64,000 bases of DNA from Eshraghiella sp964405265. Lineage in GTDB: Bacteria > Bacillota > Clostridia > Lachnospirales > Lachnospiraceae. Location of the stretch: positions 18,345 through 82,344 of the forward strand of contig CAYONC010000008.1 in the NCBI GenBank assembly GCA_964405265.1. The letters are read 5' to 3'. The notes under the pieces were generated by a model. That model did no database searches, was not told the origin of the DNA, and worked only from the letters and a program-made list of their open reading frames with translations. A program made the position numbers and the translations under genes. Positions 35,799 through 43,376 of this stretch are shown here, piece by piece; position 1 is the first letter of the stretch, and the number at the start of each line of letters is the position of its first letter.

Positions 35799-36102
35799 AT
35801 TTGGATTCATGAAGACTGTTAAGTTCAGCAAAATAAGAAATTACACGTTCAAGAGTCATTATCTGGTCAACCGTGAGGCTGCTTACATCAATTACCTTAG
35901 CACCATTGTGGTTAATCAGTGTATCAACATTGGTACGGAATACCTGTGCGAGCCTTATTAATACATCATAGGAGGGCTGACGTGCATCACTCTCATAAGC
36001 CGAAACAGTGGACTTTGCAACACCAAGCCTTTGTGCCAGTTCACTCTGAGTCAACCGGAATTCATTTCTTAAAGTCTTTATATTCTGACCAATTAAAACC
36101 AT
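35797..36102 (-). CDS. XRE family helix-turn-helix regulator
   Basis: 101 residues from the ATG at 36102 (a GTG at 36114 touches the ribosome site). The Cro/C1 HTH spans about residues 5-58, IKTLRNEFRLTQSELAQRLG then VAKSTVSAYESDARQPSYD, followed by a short helical tail (ERVISYFAELNSLHESK). Small solitary XRE proteins of this length often regulate stress or competence, but no target is evident. It is divergent from the CarD-like gene, so that promoter region is a candidate target. Confidence 0.85.
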   Translation of the reverse strand: MVLIGQNIKTLRNEFRLTQSELAQRLGVAKSTVSAYESDARQPSYDVLIRLAQVFRTNVDTLINHNGAKVIDVSSLTVDQIMTLERVISYFAELNSLHESK

Positions 36103-36133
36103 GATAATTTTCACGCTCCTTTAAAGACATTAT

Positions 36134-36162
36134 ATATTATAAGGAGTTCACTGTCGGAACAA
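36134..36162 (-). promoter_or_regulatory. Promoter of the XRE regulator gene
   Basis: Minus strand TTGTTC (plus 36157-36162), 17-bp spacer, TAATAT (plus 36134-36139). Confidence 0.5.
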
Positions 36163-36215
36163 TAGGCGGAGTACAAATAGTGGAAAAATATGGAAAAACA
36201 GATAGTTTAAGGCTG

Positions 36216-36243
36216 TTGCATAAATTTTTACGTATGATAAAAT
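36216..36243 (+). promoter_or_regulatory. Promoter of the CarD-like gene and luxS
   Basis: TTGCAT (36216-36221), 16-bp spacer, TAAAAT (36238-36243) with a TG just upstream. The leader to 36330 is about 80 nt, with no recognised RNA element. Confidence 0.55.
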
Positions 36244-36329
36244 CATCATATAATTGAAATAAGTAAATGATTTGCAAAAGATAAAATCTTATGATAAAAA
36301 TATAATACGGCGTAAGCTATGGAGGAGAC

Positions 36330-36620
36330 ATGTACCAGAAAAAAGAAATAATATACAGTGAAACCCTTGGCGTATGCAGGGTTGAAGAAATTACAAAGCT
36401 CACCCGGAAAAACGGTGATGCGGTGATGTATTACGGGCTGAAGTCATTAATGGATGGAAAAAGTGCGTATGTTCCTATTGAAAACCATTCAGTTAAGCTG
36501 CGGAACCTGATAGATGCAGAGACGGCAGAAAATATTATGGCGGATGCCGGCGATGGTTTCAATCCGTCAGAACGGTTTGAAGCAGAATATGTACTTACGA
36601 AGACAGGAGGAAACTTATAA
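36330..36620 (+). CDS. Small CarD/CdnL-like RNA polymerase-interacting domain protein
   Basis: 96 residues resembling the N-terminal Tudor-like domain of CarD/CdnL and the Mfd RNA polymerase interaction domain: EIIYSETLGVCRVEEI at the start, then MYYGLKSLMDGKSAYVPIE and a run to VKLRNLI. Unlike full CarD (about 160 residues) it has only a short C-terminal helical tail, so DNA contact may be missing. A role in modulating transcription initiation is family inference. Its stop overlaps the luxS ATG by one base, so it is translated together with luxS. Confidence 0.65.
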   Translation: MYQKKEIIYSETLGVCRVEEITKLTRKNGDAVMYYGLKSLMDGKSAYVPIENHSVKLRNLIDAETAENIMADAGDGFNPSERFEAEYVLTKTGGNL

Positions 36621-37099
36621 TGGATAAAATAGCAAGCTTTAAGGTTAATCACATGAAGCTTCTGACAGGTGTATATGTATCACGTCAGGACAGGATAGGA
36701 GAACTCTCGATAACGACATTTGATTTGAGATTTACACGTCCAAATTTTGAAAAAGTAATGGGAACAGCGGGAATACATACAATTGAACACATGGGAGCAA
36801 CATTTTTGAGAACTCATCCGAAATGGAAGGACAGTGTTATATATTTTGGACCGATGGGATGCAGAACGGGATTTTATCTGATTCTTGTCGGAGAGCTTGC
36901 ACCTGCGGATATCATTCCCGTACTTAGGGAAATGGCAGAATATGTTGCAGGGTATGAAGGCGACATACCGGGATATTCACCGAAAGACTGCGGAAATTAT
37001 CTTGATAATGATCTTGCAACGGCGAAGCTCTACATGGCAAAGTTTGCAAAAGAAGTTTTGGAAAATCCGACTGAAGACAGGATGATATATCCTGAATAA
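36620..37099 (+). CDS. luxS: S-ribosylhomocysteine lyase (AI-2 synthesis)
   Basis: 159 residues. Zinc ligands sit in HTIEH near residues 53-57 and Cys of KDCGNYLDND near 127; the catalytic Cys is in GCRTGFYL near 84. Splits S-ribosylhomocysteine into homocysteine and DPD, the precursor of AI-2, as part of the activated methyl cycle. Links functionally to metY at 33.5 kb, which also yields homocysteine. Coupled to the CarD-like gene; GGAGG 7 nt upstream of the ATG. Confidence 0.95.
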   Translation: MDKIASFKVNHMKLLTGVYVSRQDRIGELSITTFDLRFTRPNFEKVMGTAGIHTIEHMGATFLRTHPKWKDSVIYFGPMGCRTGFYLILVGELAPADIIPVLREMAEYVAGYEGDIPGYSPKDCGNYLDNDLATAKLYMAKFAKEVLENPTEDRMIYPE

Positions 37100-37102
37100 A
37101 AT

Positions 37103-37150
37103 AACGTGCTGCTGAATCAGGTATAACCTTTTCAGACAGCACGTTTTTTA
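37103..37150. terminator. Bidirectional terminator between luxS and tex
   Basis: Stem AACGTGCTG / CAGCACGTT enclosing a second small GGT-ATAACC hairpin, then TTTTTTA; lies between convergent genes. Confidence 0.8.
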
Positions 37151-37151
37151 A

Positions 37152-39296
37152 TCACAGAATCATTGATAACTGTATTCTTTTTTTTGCAGAATCAATACTA
37201 AGAATTTTTACCTGGACAACATCCCCGACGTTGAGAACATCCATTGGATGCCTGACATATTTTTCTGCCGTAATCTGGGATACATGCACAAGACCGTCCT
37301 GATGCACGCCTATATCTATAAACGCACCGAAATCAATGACATTACGTACCGTACCGTTCAGAATCATTCCCGGCTTTAAGTCTTCCATGGAGAGAATGTC
37401 ACTTCGCAGAACCGGCTTTGGCATTTCTTCACGCGGGTCGCGTCCGGGCTTTTCAAGCTCCTTCACAATATCCCTGAGGGTAGGTTCACCTATTCCAAGG
37501 TCTTCGGACAGCCTGCCGTAGTCCTGTATGTGTGAGGAGAGACCGGACAGGGTTCTGTTCCTTATGTCCTCAGGTGAATGACCGGTTTTTTCAAGGAGAC
37601 GCAAGGCTTTATCATATGATTCCGGATGTACGCTTGTAGAGTCAAGAGGATTGACTCCGTCCGTTATTCTCATAAAACCTGCACACTGTTCGTATGCTTT
37701 AGGTCCGAGCTTCGGAACCTTTAACAACTCTTTCCTCGTGACAAATTTTCCGTTTTCCTCTCTGTATGCAACAATATTTTTGGCAAGTGAGGCTGTTATT
37801 CCTGAAATATGCTCCAACAGAGGGGCGGAAGCCGTATTAAGGTTGACACCTACGCGGTTTACGCAGTCTTCAACAACACCGTCAAGGCTTGAGGCAAGCT
37901 TTTTCTGGTTCATGTCATGCTGATACTGTCCCACTCCTATTGCTTTCGGCTCAATTTTTACAAGCTCGGCAAGGGGATCCTGAAGACGCCTTGCAATGGA
38001 TGCGGCACTTCTCTGTCCTACATCGAAATTTGGAAACTCTTCGCTTGCAAGCCTGCTTGCTGAATATACTGATGCTCCGGCTTCATTGACGATTACATAT
38101 TGTACGTTTTCCGGAATTTCACTGATAAGCTCTGAAATTACGGCTTCGGATTCCCTTGATGCAGTACCGTTTCCGCATGATATAAGGGATATGTTGTATT
38201 TTTTAATAAGTTTTTTAAGTATGGTTTTCGATTCTGCCACCTTATTCTGGGGTGCGGTAGGATATATGACAACCGTATCAAGCACTTTGCCCGTAGGATC
38301 AACAACCGCAAGCTTGCATCCGGTACGGAATGCAGGGTCCCAGCCTAAAACAGTCTTTCCTGAAACCGGCGGCTGCATAAGAAGCTGACGGAGATTTTTG
38401 GAAAAAACGGTAATGGCTCCATCTTCGGCTTTTTCCGTGAGGATGCTGCGTATTTCACGCTCAACCGACGGCGCAATAAGCCTTGAATAGCTGTCGGCAA
38501 TAGCTGCTTTAATTACAGGGGATGTGTACGGATTATCACGTGTAATTATTTTTTTCTCAAGATAGCGTATTATGGAGTCAGCCGGAGCTTCAACGTCAAC
38601 GGACAGAAATTTTTCCTTTTCGCCGCGGTTGATTGCAAGTATCCTGTATCCCGTAAGTCTGCTAAACGGACTTGAAAAATTATAATAGCCTTCATAAGGG
38701 GATTCAGCGTCAGGATCCTTGGCGGAGGAAATTAATATTCCTTCTTTAAGTGTTTTACTTCGTATGTATTGTCTGAAATCGGCATTATCGGATATTTCTT
38801 CAGCAATAATGTCCGATGCACCGGCAATGGCGGTATCTGAGTCAGGTATGCCCTTATCCGGTCTGATATAGGCGGCAGCTTCATCTTCAATTGGTCTGTT
38901 CATACGCTGGAGCATGATTATTGATGCAAGACCTTCAAGTCCGCGTTCTCTTGCTATAATCGCACGGGTCCTTTTTTTCTGCCTGTATGGCCTGTACAGG
39001 TCTTCAAGAACCACCATCGTTTCAGCTTCGTCTATTTTAGACTTTAATTCATCCGTCATCTTCCCCTGTGCTTCAATGGAAGATAATACCGTTTCTTTAC
39101 GGTCTTCAAGATTTCTGAGATAAGTCAGCCGCTCGCCAAGTCTGCGGAGCTGTTCGTCATTAAGTCCGCCGGTTGCTTCCTTTCTGTATCTTGAAATGAA
39201 GGGAATGGTATTCCCTTCATCAATCAGTTTTACTGCTGCATCCGTCTGCCATTTTCTGACCTGCAGCTCATCGGTTATTTTCTGTATGATATCCAA
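37152..39296 (-). CDS. tex: Tex family S1 RNA-binding protein
   Basis: 714 residues from a TTG start at 39296, which is about 10 nt from AAAGGA and begins MDIIQKITDELQ as in relatives; the longer frame adds 30 hydrophobic residues without family match. Order: Tex N-terminal helices (VKLIDEGNTIPFISRYRKEATGG), YqgF-like RNase H fold (GWDPAFRTGCKLAVVD near 317), helix-hairpin-helix motifs (about 475-540) and a C-terminal S1 domain (GMILNGTVRNVIDFGAFIDIG near 640). Associated with transcription and RNA handling; no defined reaction. Confidence 0.93.
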   Translation of the reverse strand: MDIIQKITDELQVRKWQTDAAVKLIDEGNTIPFISRYRKEATGGLNDEQLRRLGERLTYLRNLEDRKETVLSSIEAQGKMTDELKSKIDEAETMVVLEDLYRPYRQKKRTRAIIARERGLEGLASIIMLQRMNRPIEDEAAAYIRPDKGIPDSDTAIAGASDIIAEEISDNADFRQYIRSKTLKEGILISSAKDPDAESPYEGYYNFSSPFSRLTGYRILAINRGEKEKFLSVDVEAPADSIIRYLEKKIITRDNPYTSPVIKAAIADSYSRLIAPSVEREIRSILTEKAEDGAITVFSKNLRQLLMQPPVSGKTVLGWDPAFRTGCKLAVVDPTGKVLDTVVIYPTAPQNKVAESKTILKKLIKKYNISLISCGNGTASRESEAVISELISEIPENVQYVIVNEAGASVYSASRLASEEFPNFDVGQRSAASIARRLQDPLAELVKIEPKAIGVGQYQHDMNQKKLASSLDGVVEDCVNRVGVNLNTASAPLLEHISGITASLAKNIVAYREENGKFVTRKELLKVPKLGPKAYEQCAGFMRITDGVNPLDSTSVHPESYDKALRLLEKTGHSPEDIRNRTLSGLSSHIQDYGRLSEDLGIGEPTLRDIVKELEKPGRDPREEMPKPVLRSDILSMEDLKPGMILNGTVRNVIDFGAFIDIGVHQDGLVHVSQITAEKYVRHPMDVLNVGDVVQVKILSIDSAKKRIQLSMIL

Positions 39297-39332
39297 TTTC
39301 GTGTAAATCCTTTCAAAGTTATTTATTTGTTC

Positions 39333-39341
39333 AGTATAACA
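39333..39341 (-). promoter_or_regulatory. Extended -10 promoter of tex
   Basis: Minus strand TGT-TATACT (plus 39333-39341), with no clear -35. Lies 37 bp before the proposed TTG start. Confidence 0.5.
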
Positions 39342-39351
39342 TAAAACCCTG

Positions 39352-39380
39352 TTGAAAAAAAAGATATCAGGAAATATAAT
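39352..39380 (+). promoter_or_regulatory. Sigma-A promoter of the gene at 39413
   Basis: TTGAAA (39352-39357), 17-bp spacer, perfect TATAAT (39375-39380). Confidence 0.8.
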
Positions 39381-39412
39381 AAGCATTAAGAATTAGTATG
39401 AAAGGCAGATAT

Positions 39413-40009
39413 ATGAAAAGAAAACTGAAACCACGGAAAAAAATCAATAAAAAAAATATATTAATTGCGTCAGGAATATCCCTGCTGACCGTAATACTTG
39501 TGGCTGCCCTGCTGATTACACGCCATCAGAATGAAAAAAACAATAAAAAAAATGAACCTGTGGACTATGGTGAAGCATATGAAAATTTCAATCAGGGTAA
39601 GGCGGAAGAAGCGGTTAAGCTGTATTTTGACAGTATTAATGATAAGGATACTGATAAATTAATTGACATATGTTATTCGGAGGCGCTTCTTGAGGCTGTA
39701 ATGATACAGAATAATGCGGACAGAGAGAAGCTGGCTTCAGTACTGAAGGAGAGCCTTGACAGTACAAGCCTTGTATACAAGGACATGGTGCTGTATTCTC
39801 ATAAGGCATATCGGGATGAATATGTGTCAGCAGTCAATGACAGAATAGAGAGCAGTACGGGAGATAAAGATTCTATCAGTGCCATGTATGAAGTAAGCAT
39901 AAAATACTACTGGCAGTCAGATATCGGCTGGGAGGAAAAAACCGATGCGATTAAGATGTATGTAACTGACGGCAGGTATCATGTGATGATATTCAATGAA
40001 GATGAATAA
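39413..40009 (+). CDS. Membrane-anchored protein of unknown function
   Basis: 198 residues from the ATG at 39413, 8 nt after AAAGG. A basic N-terminus (KRKLKPRKKINKK), one membrane helix at about residues 15-36 and an outside domain of ~155 residues. The outside part has helices followed by strands (YEVSIKYYWQSDIGWEEKTDAIKMYVTDGRYHVMIF), a layout like NTF2-like/DUF4878 lipoprotein domains, but no family was firmly recognised. It is alone between a good promoter and a bidirectional terminator, divergent from tex and convergent with mecA. Confidence 0.7.
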   Translation: MKRKLKPRKKINKKNILIASGISLLTVILVAALLITRHQNEKNNKKNEPVDYGEAYENFNQGKAEEAVKLYFDSINDKDTDKLIDICYSEALLEAVMIQNNADREKLASVLKESLDSTSLVYKDMVLYSHKAYRDEYVSAVNDRIESSTGDKDSISAMYEVSIKYYWQSDIGWEEKTDAIKMYVTDGRYHVMIFNEDE

Positions 40010-40020
40010 ACACAAAAAGC

Positions 40021-40056
40021 GAAGCTCCGGGATAATTAAACCGGAGCTTCATATTT
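40021..40056. terminator. Bidirectional terminator between the gene at 39413 and mecA
   Basis: A 10-bp perfect stem GAAGCTCCGG / CCGGAGCTTC with a 10-nt loop, followed by ATATTTTTATT and preceded by AAAAAGC. Confidence 0.85.
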
Positions 40057-40059
40057 TTA

Positions 40060-40791
40060 TTACAGATTTTTCAGAATATTAACGGCATTATTACGGATAA
40101 TACATTCATAATGTTCTTCAAGAAATGAAGGCCTGGACAGATGACTTCCGGCAGTTGTTCCGTACTCGGAAAGCTGACTGCAGTACCGGGCAAAATTATC
40201 CTTGCCGCGGACGGATTCACAGGCTGTATACAGATAATATCTGCCGGCAGCGTCCTTGTAAAGAGAGGATATACCGGTATAATCCCAGCCTGTTTCACTT
40301 ACGGCACGACAGACGTCATCCAGCGAATTAAATACAAATGTTCCGGATACGGAGCAGACGTCATCGTCATGGGAATCGCCGTCAGCATATATGGTTTCGG
40401 AATCCTCAGCAATATCATCAGACTCACGGTCTGCCGTCAGGGTGTCAAGCATCGGAATGAAATCATCAGTTTCATCCGGATTATTATCGGAAATTTCTTC
40501 CATTGTAGGAAGAATGCCGGAAAATTTCTTCTCAAGCTCCTCGGGGTCATCCACCTTAGTTATCACAAGTATTATGCAATCCGGGGAAACGGGAATTGCT
40601 TCTATCATAAGCGGACGGTTGTCTGCCTGAAATCCAAAATCGTGGGATGCCTGGTCTATCATATCCTGAAAAAGCGATTTTGCCTTCTCCGTACCATAAG
40701 CAAGCTCACTCAGCTTGAGTTCGCGCGACTGGAGATCTTCTTCGTTAAGAGTACAGCGAATCTGTGTATCACTTATTTTTTCGATTTTCAA
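40060..40791 (-). CDS. mecA: Adaptor protein MecA
   Basis: 243 residues from a TTG start at 40791 that gives M-KIEKISDTQIRCTLNEEDL, matching MecA; GGGA lies 9 nt upstream. The N-terminal substrate-binding domain (1-~75) is followed by an acidic linker (about 95-140) and the C-terminal ClpC-binding domain (FVFNSLDDVCRAVSE ... LYKDAAGRYYLYTA ... EYGTTAG). MecA delivers substrates to ClpCP; in Bacillus it controls ComK and other regulators. It is monocistronic and divergent from the kinase gene. Confidence 0.9.
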   Translation of the reverse strand: MKIEKISDTQIRCTLNEEDLQSRELKLSELAYGTEKAKSLFQDMIDQASHDFGFQADNRPLMIEAIPVSPDCIILVITKVDDPEELEKKFSGILPTMEEISDNNPDETDDFIPMLDTLTADRESDDIAEDSETIYADGDSHDDDVCSVSGTFVFNSLDDVCRAVSETGWDYTGISSLYKDAAGRYYLYTACESVRGKDNFARYCSQLSEYGTTAGSHLSRPSFLEEHYECIIRNNAVNILKNL

Positions 40792-40923
40792 AAAATCACA
40801 TCCCTTCATGATAAGTCTTTTTAATAGTATTAGTATACAGCAACTGAATTAATAATGTAAATATTGAGAAATGAAAAATAAGTGATTTTTTTGTTAAAAA
40901 AATAATAAATTTGCAATTTTTAC

Positions 40924-40952
40924 TTGAAAATAATAATAAAAAGTAATATTAT
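40924..40952 (+). promoter_or_regulatory. Sigma-A promoter of the kinase locus
   Basis: TTGAAA (40924-40929), 17-bp spacer, TATTAT (40947-40952), set in a very AT-rich 100-bp tract (40850-40945) with A-runs like an UP element. Confidence 0.7.
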
Positions 40953-40982
40953 GGGAATTGGATACACACGGGATATACCGGA

Positions 40983-42299
40983 GTGCTTGGAGGTAGACAG
41001 GCGATCAGTAACAGCAGAGAACTGTTTGGCAGATACGCAGTCAGGAAGGTCCTTTCGGGCGGCTCATTCGGAACTGTATATCTTGCTGAACATATTAATC
41101 TTAAAGTGCTTCGTGCAATCAAGTGCATCAGAAAATGTCGGGGACTCTGTGATATGGCATACAGGGAAGCCGATATTCTAAAAAATCTAAGACATCCTGC
41201 AATTCCAATCATATATGATATAGAAGAAGATGAAGAATGCATATATATTGTTGAGGAATATGTGCAGGGACAATCACTGAAAGAATTAATTTCCGAAAAA
41301 GGACAATTTCATACCGCTGAGGCGACAGGAATTATTCTGAAGCTTTGCGACGTGCTTAAATATCTTCATTCCGCAGGCATATGTCATCTTGACATAAAGC
41401 CGGATAACATAATGCTGCAGAATGGAAACCTGAGACTGCTTGATTACGGCAGCTCATGGCTGGAAGGCACATTTTTAAAGGTAAAAACGGGAACCGTGGG
41501 ATATGCATCACCGGAGATGTATGGAAAAGGGAAGATAAGCTCCGCAAGTGACATATATTCCGTCGGTGTGTTAATGCTTGAAATGCTTACCGGTATGAAG
41601 TCTGCGGAAGCGGTGAAGGGAGTTCACCCTCCTGAGCTGGGGGAATTAATCCGTAAATGCATATGTCATTCACATACGGAGAGAATTGTATCCCTTGGTT
41701 ATCTGGAAAAGAAACTTCTTAAAATTAAAAAAATAAAAACCGGTAGTGATGTATCCTTTAATATCCATGTGGGCGGTGTAGAGAGACACTGCGGAACTAC
41801 CTTCTGTTCGTTCAGAATTGCTGAGGGCATGCTCAGGAAGAAAAACGGAGTGATTATATGCGAATGTAATGACAGCGGAGATTTTCTTGAGATTGCGAAG
41901 GACAATGATTTTGAATTTAACGGGGGAATATTTAACTGCAGAGGAATTAATATGTTTCCAGAATATAACGGACATGTTGCCCCGCCTGATTTTTCCGGAT
42001 ATAGTGCCGTCATAAGAGATTTTGGCGTTATATCTGAGAAAAACCTAAATTACTTTCTTTCTGGTGACACGGTATGTATTGTGACCGGCTGTGAAGCATA
42101 TGAGATAAAACGGCTATATGATTTTCTTGAGCGGTATGACATCCCCTTAAATGACCGAAGCGGGAAATTTCATGTGATGATTACACACAGTGATGTCGGA
42201 AGATATAAGACCGTTGTCAGGAAGCATGGCTTGCCTAATCCTGTGAGGGTGCCATGCATAATTAAAGCTAAAAGCGAAAAGGACTGGTTACCATTCTGA
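40983..42299 (+). CDS. Serine/threonine protein kinase with C-terminal degenerate ParA-like P-loop domain
   Basis: 438 residues. Kinase domain about 14-255: Gly-loop LSGGSFGTVYLAE, Lys in RAIKCI near 48, catalytic HLDIKPDN near 136, DYG instead of DFG near 153, and GYASPEMYG as activation segment end. No PASTA repeats or membrane helix, so it is cytosolic and not a PrkC sensor. Residues ~258-438 look like a MinD/ParA fold whose loop is GGVERHCGTTFCS, lacking the P-loop Lys. A GTG start at 40983 is assumed; its ribosome site is weak, and GGAGG at 40989 lies inside the frame. A related degenerate P-loop protein is encoded next. Confidence 0.8.
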   Translation: MLGGRQAISNSRELFGRYAVRKVLSGGSFGTVYLAEHINLKVLRAIKCIRKCRGLCDMAYREADILKNLRHPAIPIIYDIEEDEECIYIVEEYVQGQSLKELISEKGQFHTAEATGIILKLCDVLKYLHSAGICHLDIKPDNIMLQNGNLRLLDYGSSWLEGTFLKVKTGTVGYASPEMYGKGKISSASDIYSVGVLMLEMLTGMKSAEAVKGVHPPELGELIRKCICHSHTERIVSLGYLEKKLLKIKKIKTGSDVSFNIHVGGVERHCGTTFCSFRIAEGMLRKKNGVIICECNDSGDFLEIAKDNDFEFNGGIFNCRGINMFPEYNGHVAPPDFSGYSAVIRDFGVISEKNLNYFLSGDTVCIVTGCEAYEIKRLYDFLERYDIPLNDRSGKFHVMITHSDVGRYKTVVRKHGLPNPVRVPCIIKAKSEKDWLPF

Positions 42300-42310
42300 G
42301 TCAGAAAAAT

Positions 42311-42880
42311 ATGATGATTGGTGTGGCAGGCACCCACAGAGGTGCAGGAAGCACACATCTTGCAATGATGCTTGCGGTATTTTGCGGAATAACCATGGGA
42401 GAACGGACGGCAATCGTTGAAATGAACCATTCGGGCTGTTTCAGGCAGGCAAGGATTATACGCTCCGCCATTGACGGACATAAAAATAAATATTTTCATA
42501 AAAAAATATCAATCTTTGAACAGTCGGGTATAAAAGAGCTTGCGGACATCGTATCCATGGGATATTCGTGCGTCATCATGGATTTTGGACATGACTGTGA
42601 AGCGGATAAGGAAGCCTTTTTGCTTTGTAACAAAAAACTTATAATAGGAAACCTGTCATGGTGGAAGCTGCAGCATTATGCTGCATATGCGGTAAAATGT
42701 GCAGCGGACGGAAGCATGAAGGATTGTACTTTTCTTGCAAACTGTTGTAACGTAAAGACGTTAAAGTACATGAAAAGGCATTTCAACATAAATATTACGG
42801 AAATACCGTATATGCCGGATCCGTATACACTCGGAGAAAAGGAACTTCTTTTCATGCAGAAGCTTACATCATCATGGTAG
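42311..42880 (+). CDS. Degenerate ParA/MinD-like P-loop protein
   Basis: 189 residues beginning MMIGVAGTHRGAGSTHLAMM. The N-terminal loop aligns with the deviant Walker A of ParA proteins, but the nucleotide-contacting Lys is Ser and the signature Lys is His/Arg; the Walker B-like strand reads CVIMDFGHD. It resembles the C-terminal half of the kinase just upstream, so the two may pair. The ATG at 42311 has little ribosome site; AAAAGGA at 42277-42283 would suit an ATT at 42293. TadZ/CpaE-like localisation proteins are the nearest idea; function unknown. Confidence 0.7.
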   Translation: MMIGVAGTHRGAGSTHLAMMLAVFCGITMGERTAIVEMNHSGCFRQARIIRSAIDGHKNKYFHKKISIFEQSGIKELADIVSMGYSCVIMDFGHDCEADKEAFLLCNKKLIIGNLSWWKLQHYAAYAVKCAADGSMKDCTFLANCCNVKTLKYMKRHFNINITEIPYMPDPYTLGEKELLFMQKLTSSW

Positions 42881-42883
42881 GCA

Positions 42884-42929
42884 GTAACAGGCAGTCAATA
42901 TATCACAAATGCTGTACAATGCCTGTTAC
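42884..42929 (+). repeat. Perfect 10-bp inverted repeat before the 76-aa gene
   Basis: GTAACAGGCA (42884-42893) pairs exactly with TGCCTGTTAC (42920-42929), loop 26 nt. It begins 3 nt after the P-loop gene stop and ends 1 nt before the GGAAGG ribosome site of the next gene. There is no T-run, so it is not a classical terminator. Confidence 0.7.
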
Positions 42930-42941
42930 GGGAAGGCTTAT

Positions 42942-43172
42942 ATGGATAGCAGAACAATGTATGACAAGACTTCCCTGACTAATGAATTTAAGGAATTAAG
43001 AAAAAAAGGAGTGCTTCTGAAAGTAGAAGGAAATACCGGGATTTCAGAAGAAAACCTTGCAGAACTGATTCTTTCTGAGGGTGAATGTACTTATATGAGA
43101 GAGTATGTTTTTCGCGATAATAAGGTCGTTGAAATTGATTTCGGTAAAATATCATTAGAGAAGGAAAAATAA
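42942..43172 (+). CDS. Small protein of unknown function in the kinase locus
   Basis: 76 residues from the ATG at 42942, 5 nt after GGAAGG; an ATG at 42909 lies inside the hairpin and is less likely. Basic N-terminal half (TNEFKELRKKGVLLKVEG) and acidic C-terminal half (VVEIDFGKISLEKEK), no Cys pair, no membrane helix. The pattern of two short helices and strands resembles small regulatory adaptors, but no family was recognised. Last gene of the locus, ended by the terminator at 43207. Confidence 0.6.
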   Translation: MDSRTMYDKTSLTNEFKELRKKGVLLKVEGNTGISEENLAELILSEGECTYMREYVFRDNKVVEIDFGKISLEKEK

Positions 43173-43206
43173 AAAATTAATTAAGACCCCATGAAATACG
43201 CATGAA

Positions 43207-43238
43207 GGACTGCTCCGAAAGGGGCAGTCCCGTTTTTT
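43207..43238 (+). terminator. Intrinsic terminator of the kinase locus
   Basis: Ten-bp stem GGACTGCTCC / GGGGCAGTCC with a GAAA loop, then CG and six T residues. Confidence 0.88.
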
Positions 43239-43268
43239 GAAAAAAATAAAAAATAATTAAAAAAGGGG

Positions 43269-43295
43269 TTAAGTATTTTATCACACTACCGATAT
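43269..43295 (+). promoter_or_regulatory. Sigma-28 (SigD/FliA) promoter of flagellin
   Basis: TTAAGTAT (43269-43276), 11-bp spacer, ACCGATAT (43288-43295), against the consensus TAAAGTTT / GCCGATAA. The roughly 75-nt leader holds a GATAC...GTATC hairpin and an AAGGAGG ribosome site; AATGGAA and AAGGA in it could be CsrA sites, as in hag leaders, but this is inference. Confidence 0.85.
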
Positions 43296-43376
43296 ATAAG
43301 TTGAATGGAAAATAACAGGCCAAAAGATACGTGAAGAAAGAGTATCGCTAAGAGGCATTCAAGGAGGAAATATATT

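Noticed and set aside
40983..42299. PrkC/Stk1-type PASTA kinase
   Set aside because: There is no membrane helix and no PASTA repeats, and the C-terminal domain is ParA-like.
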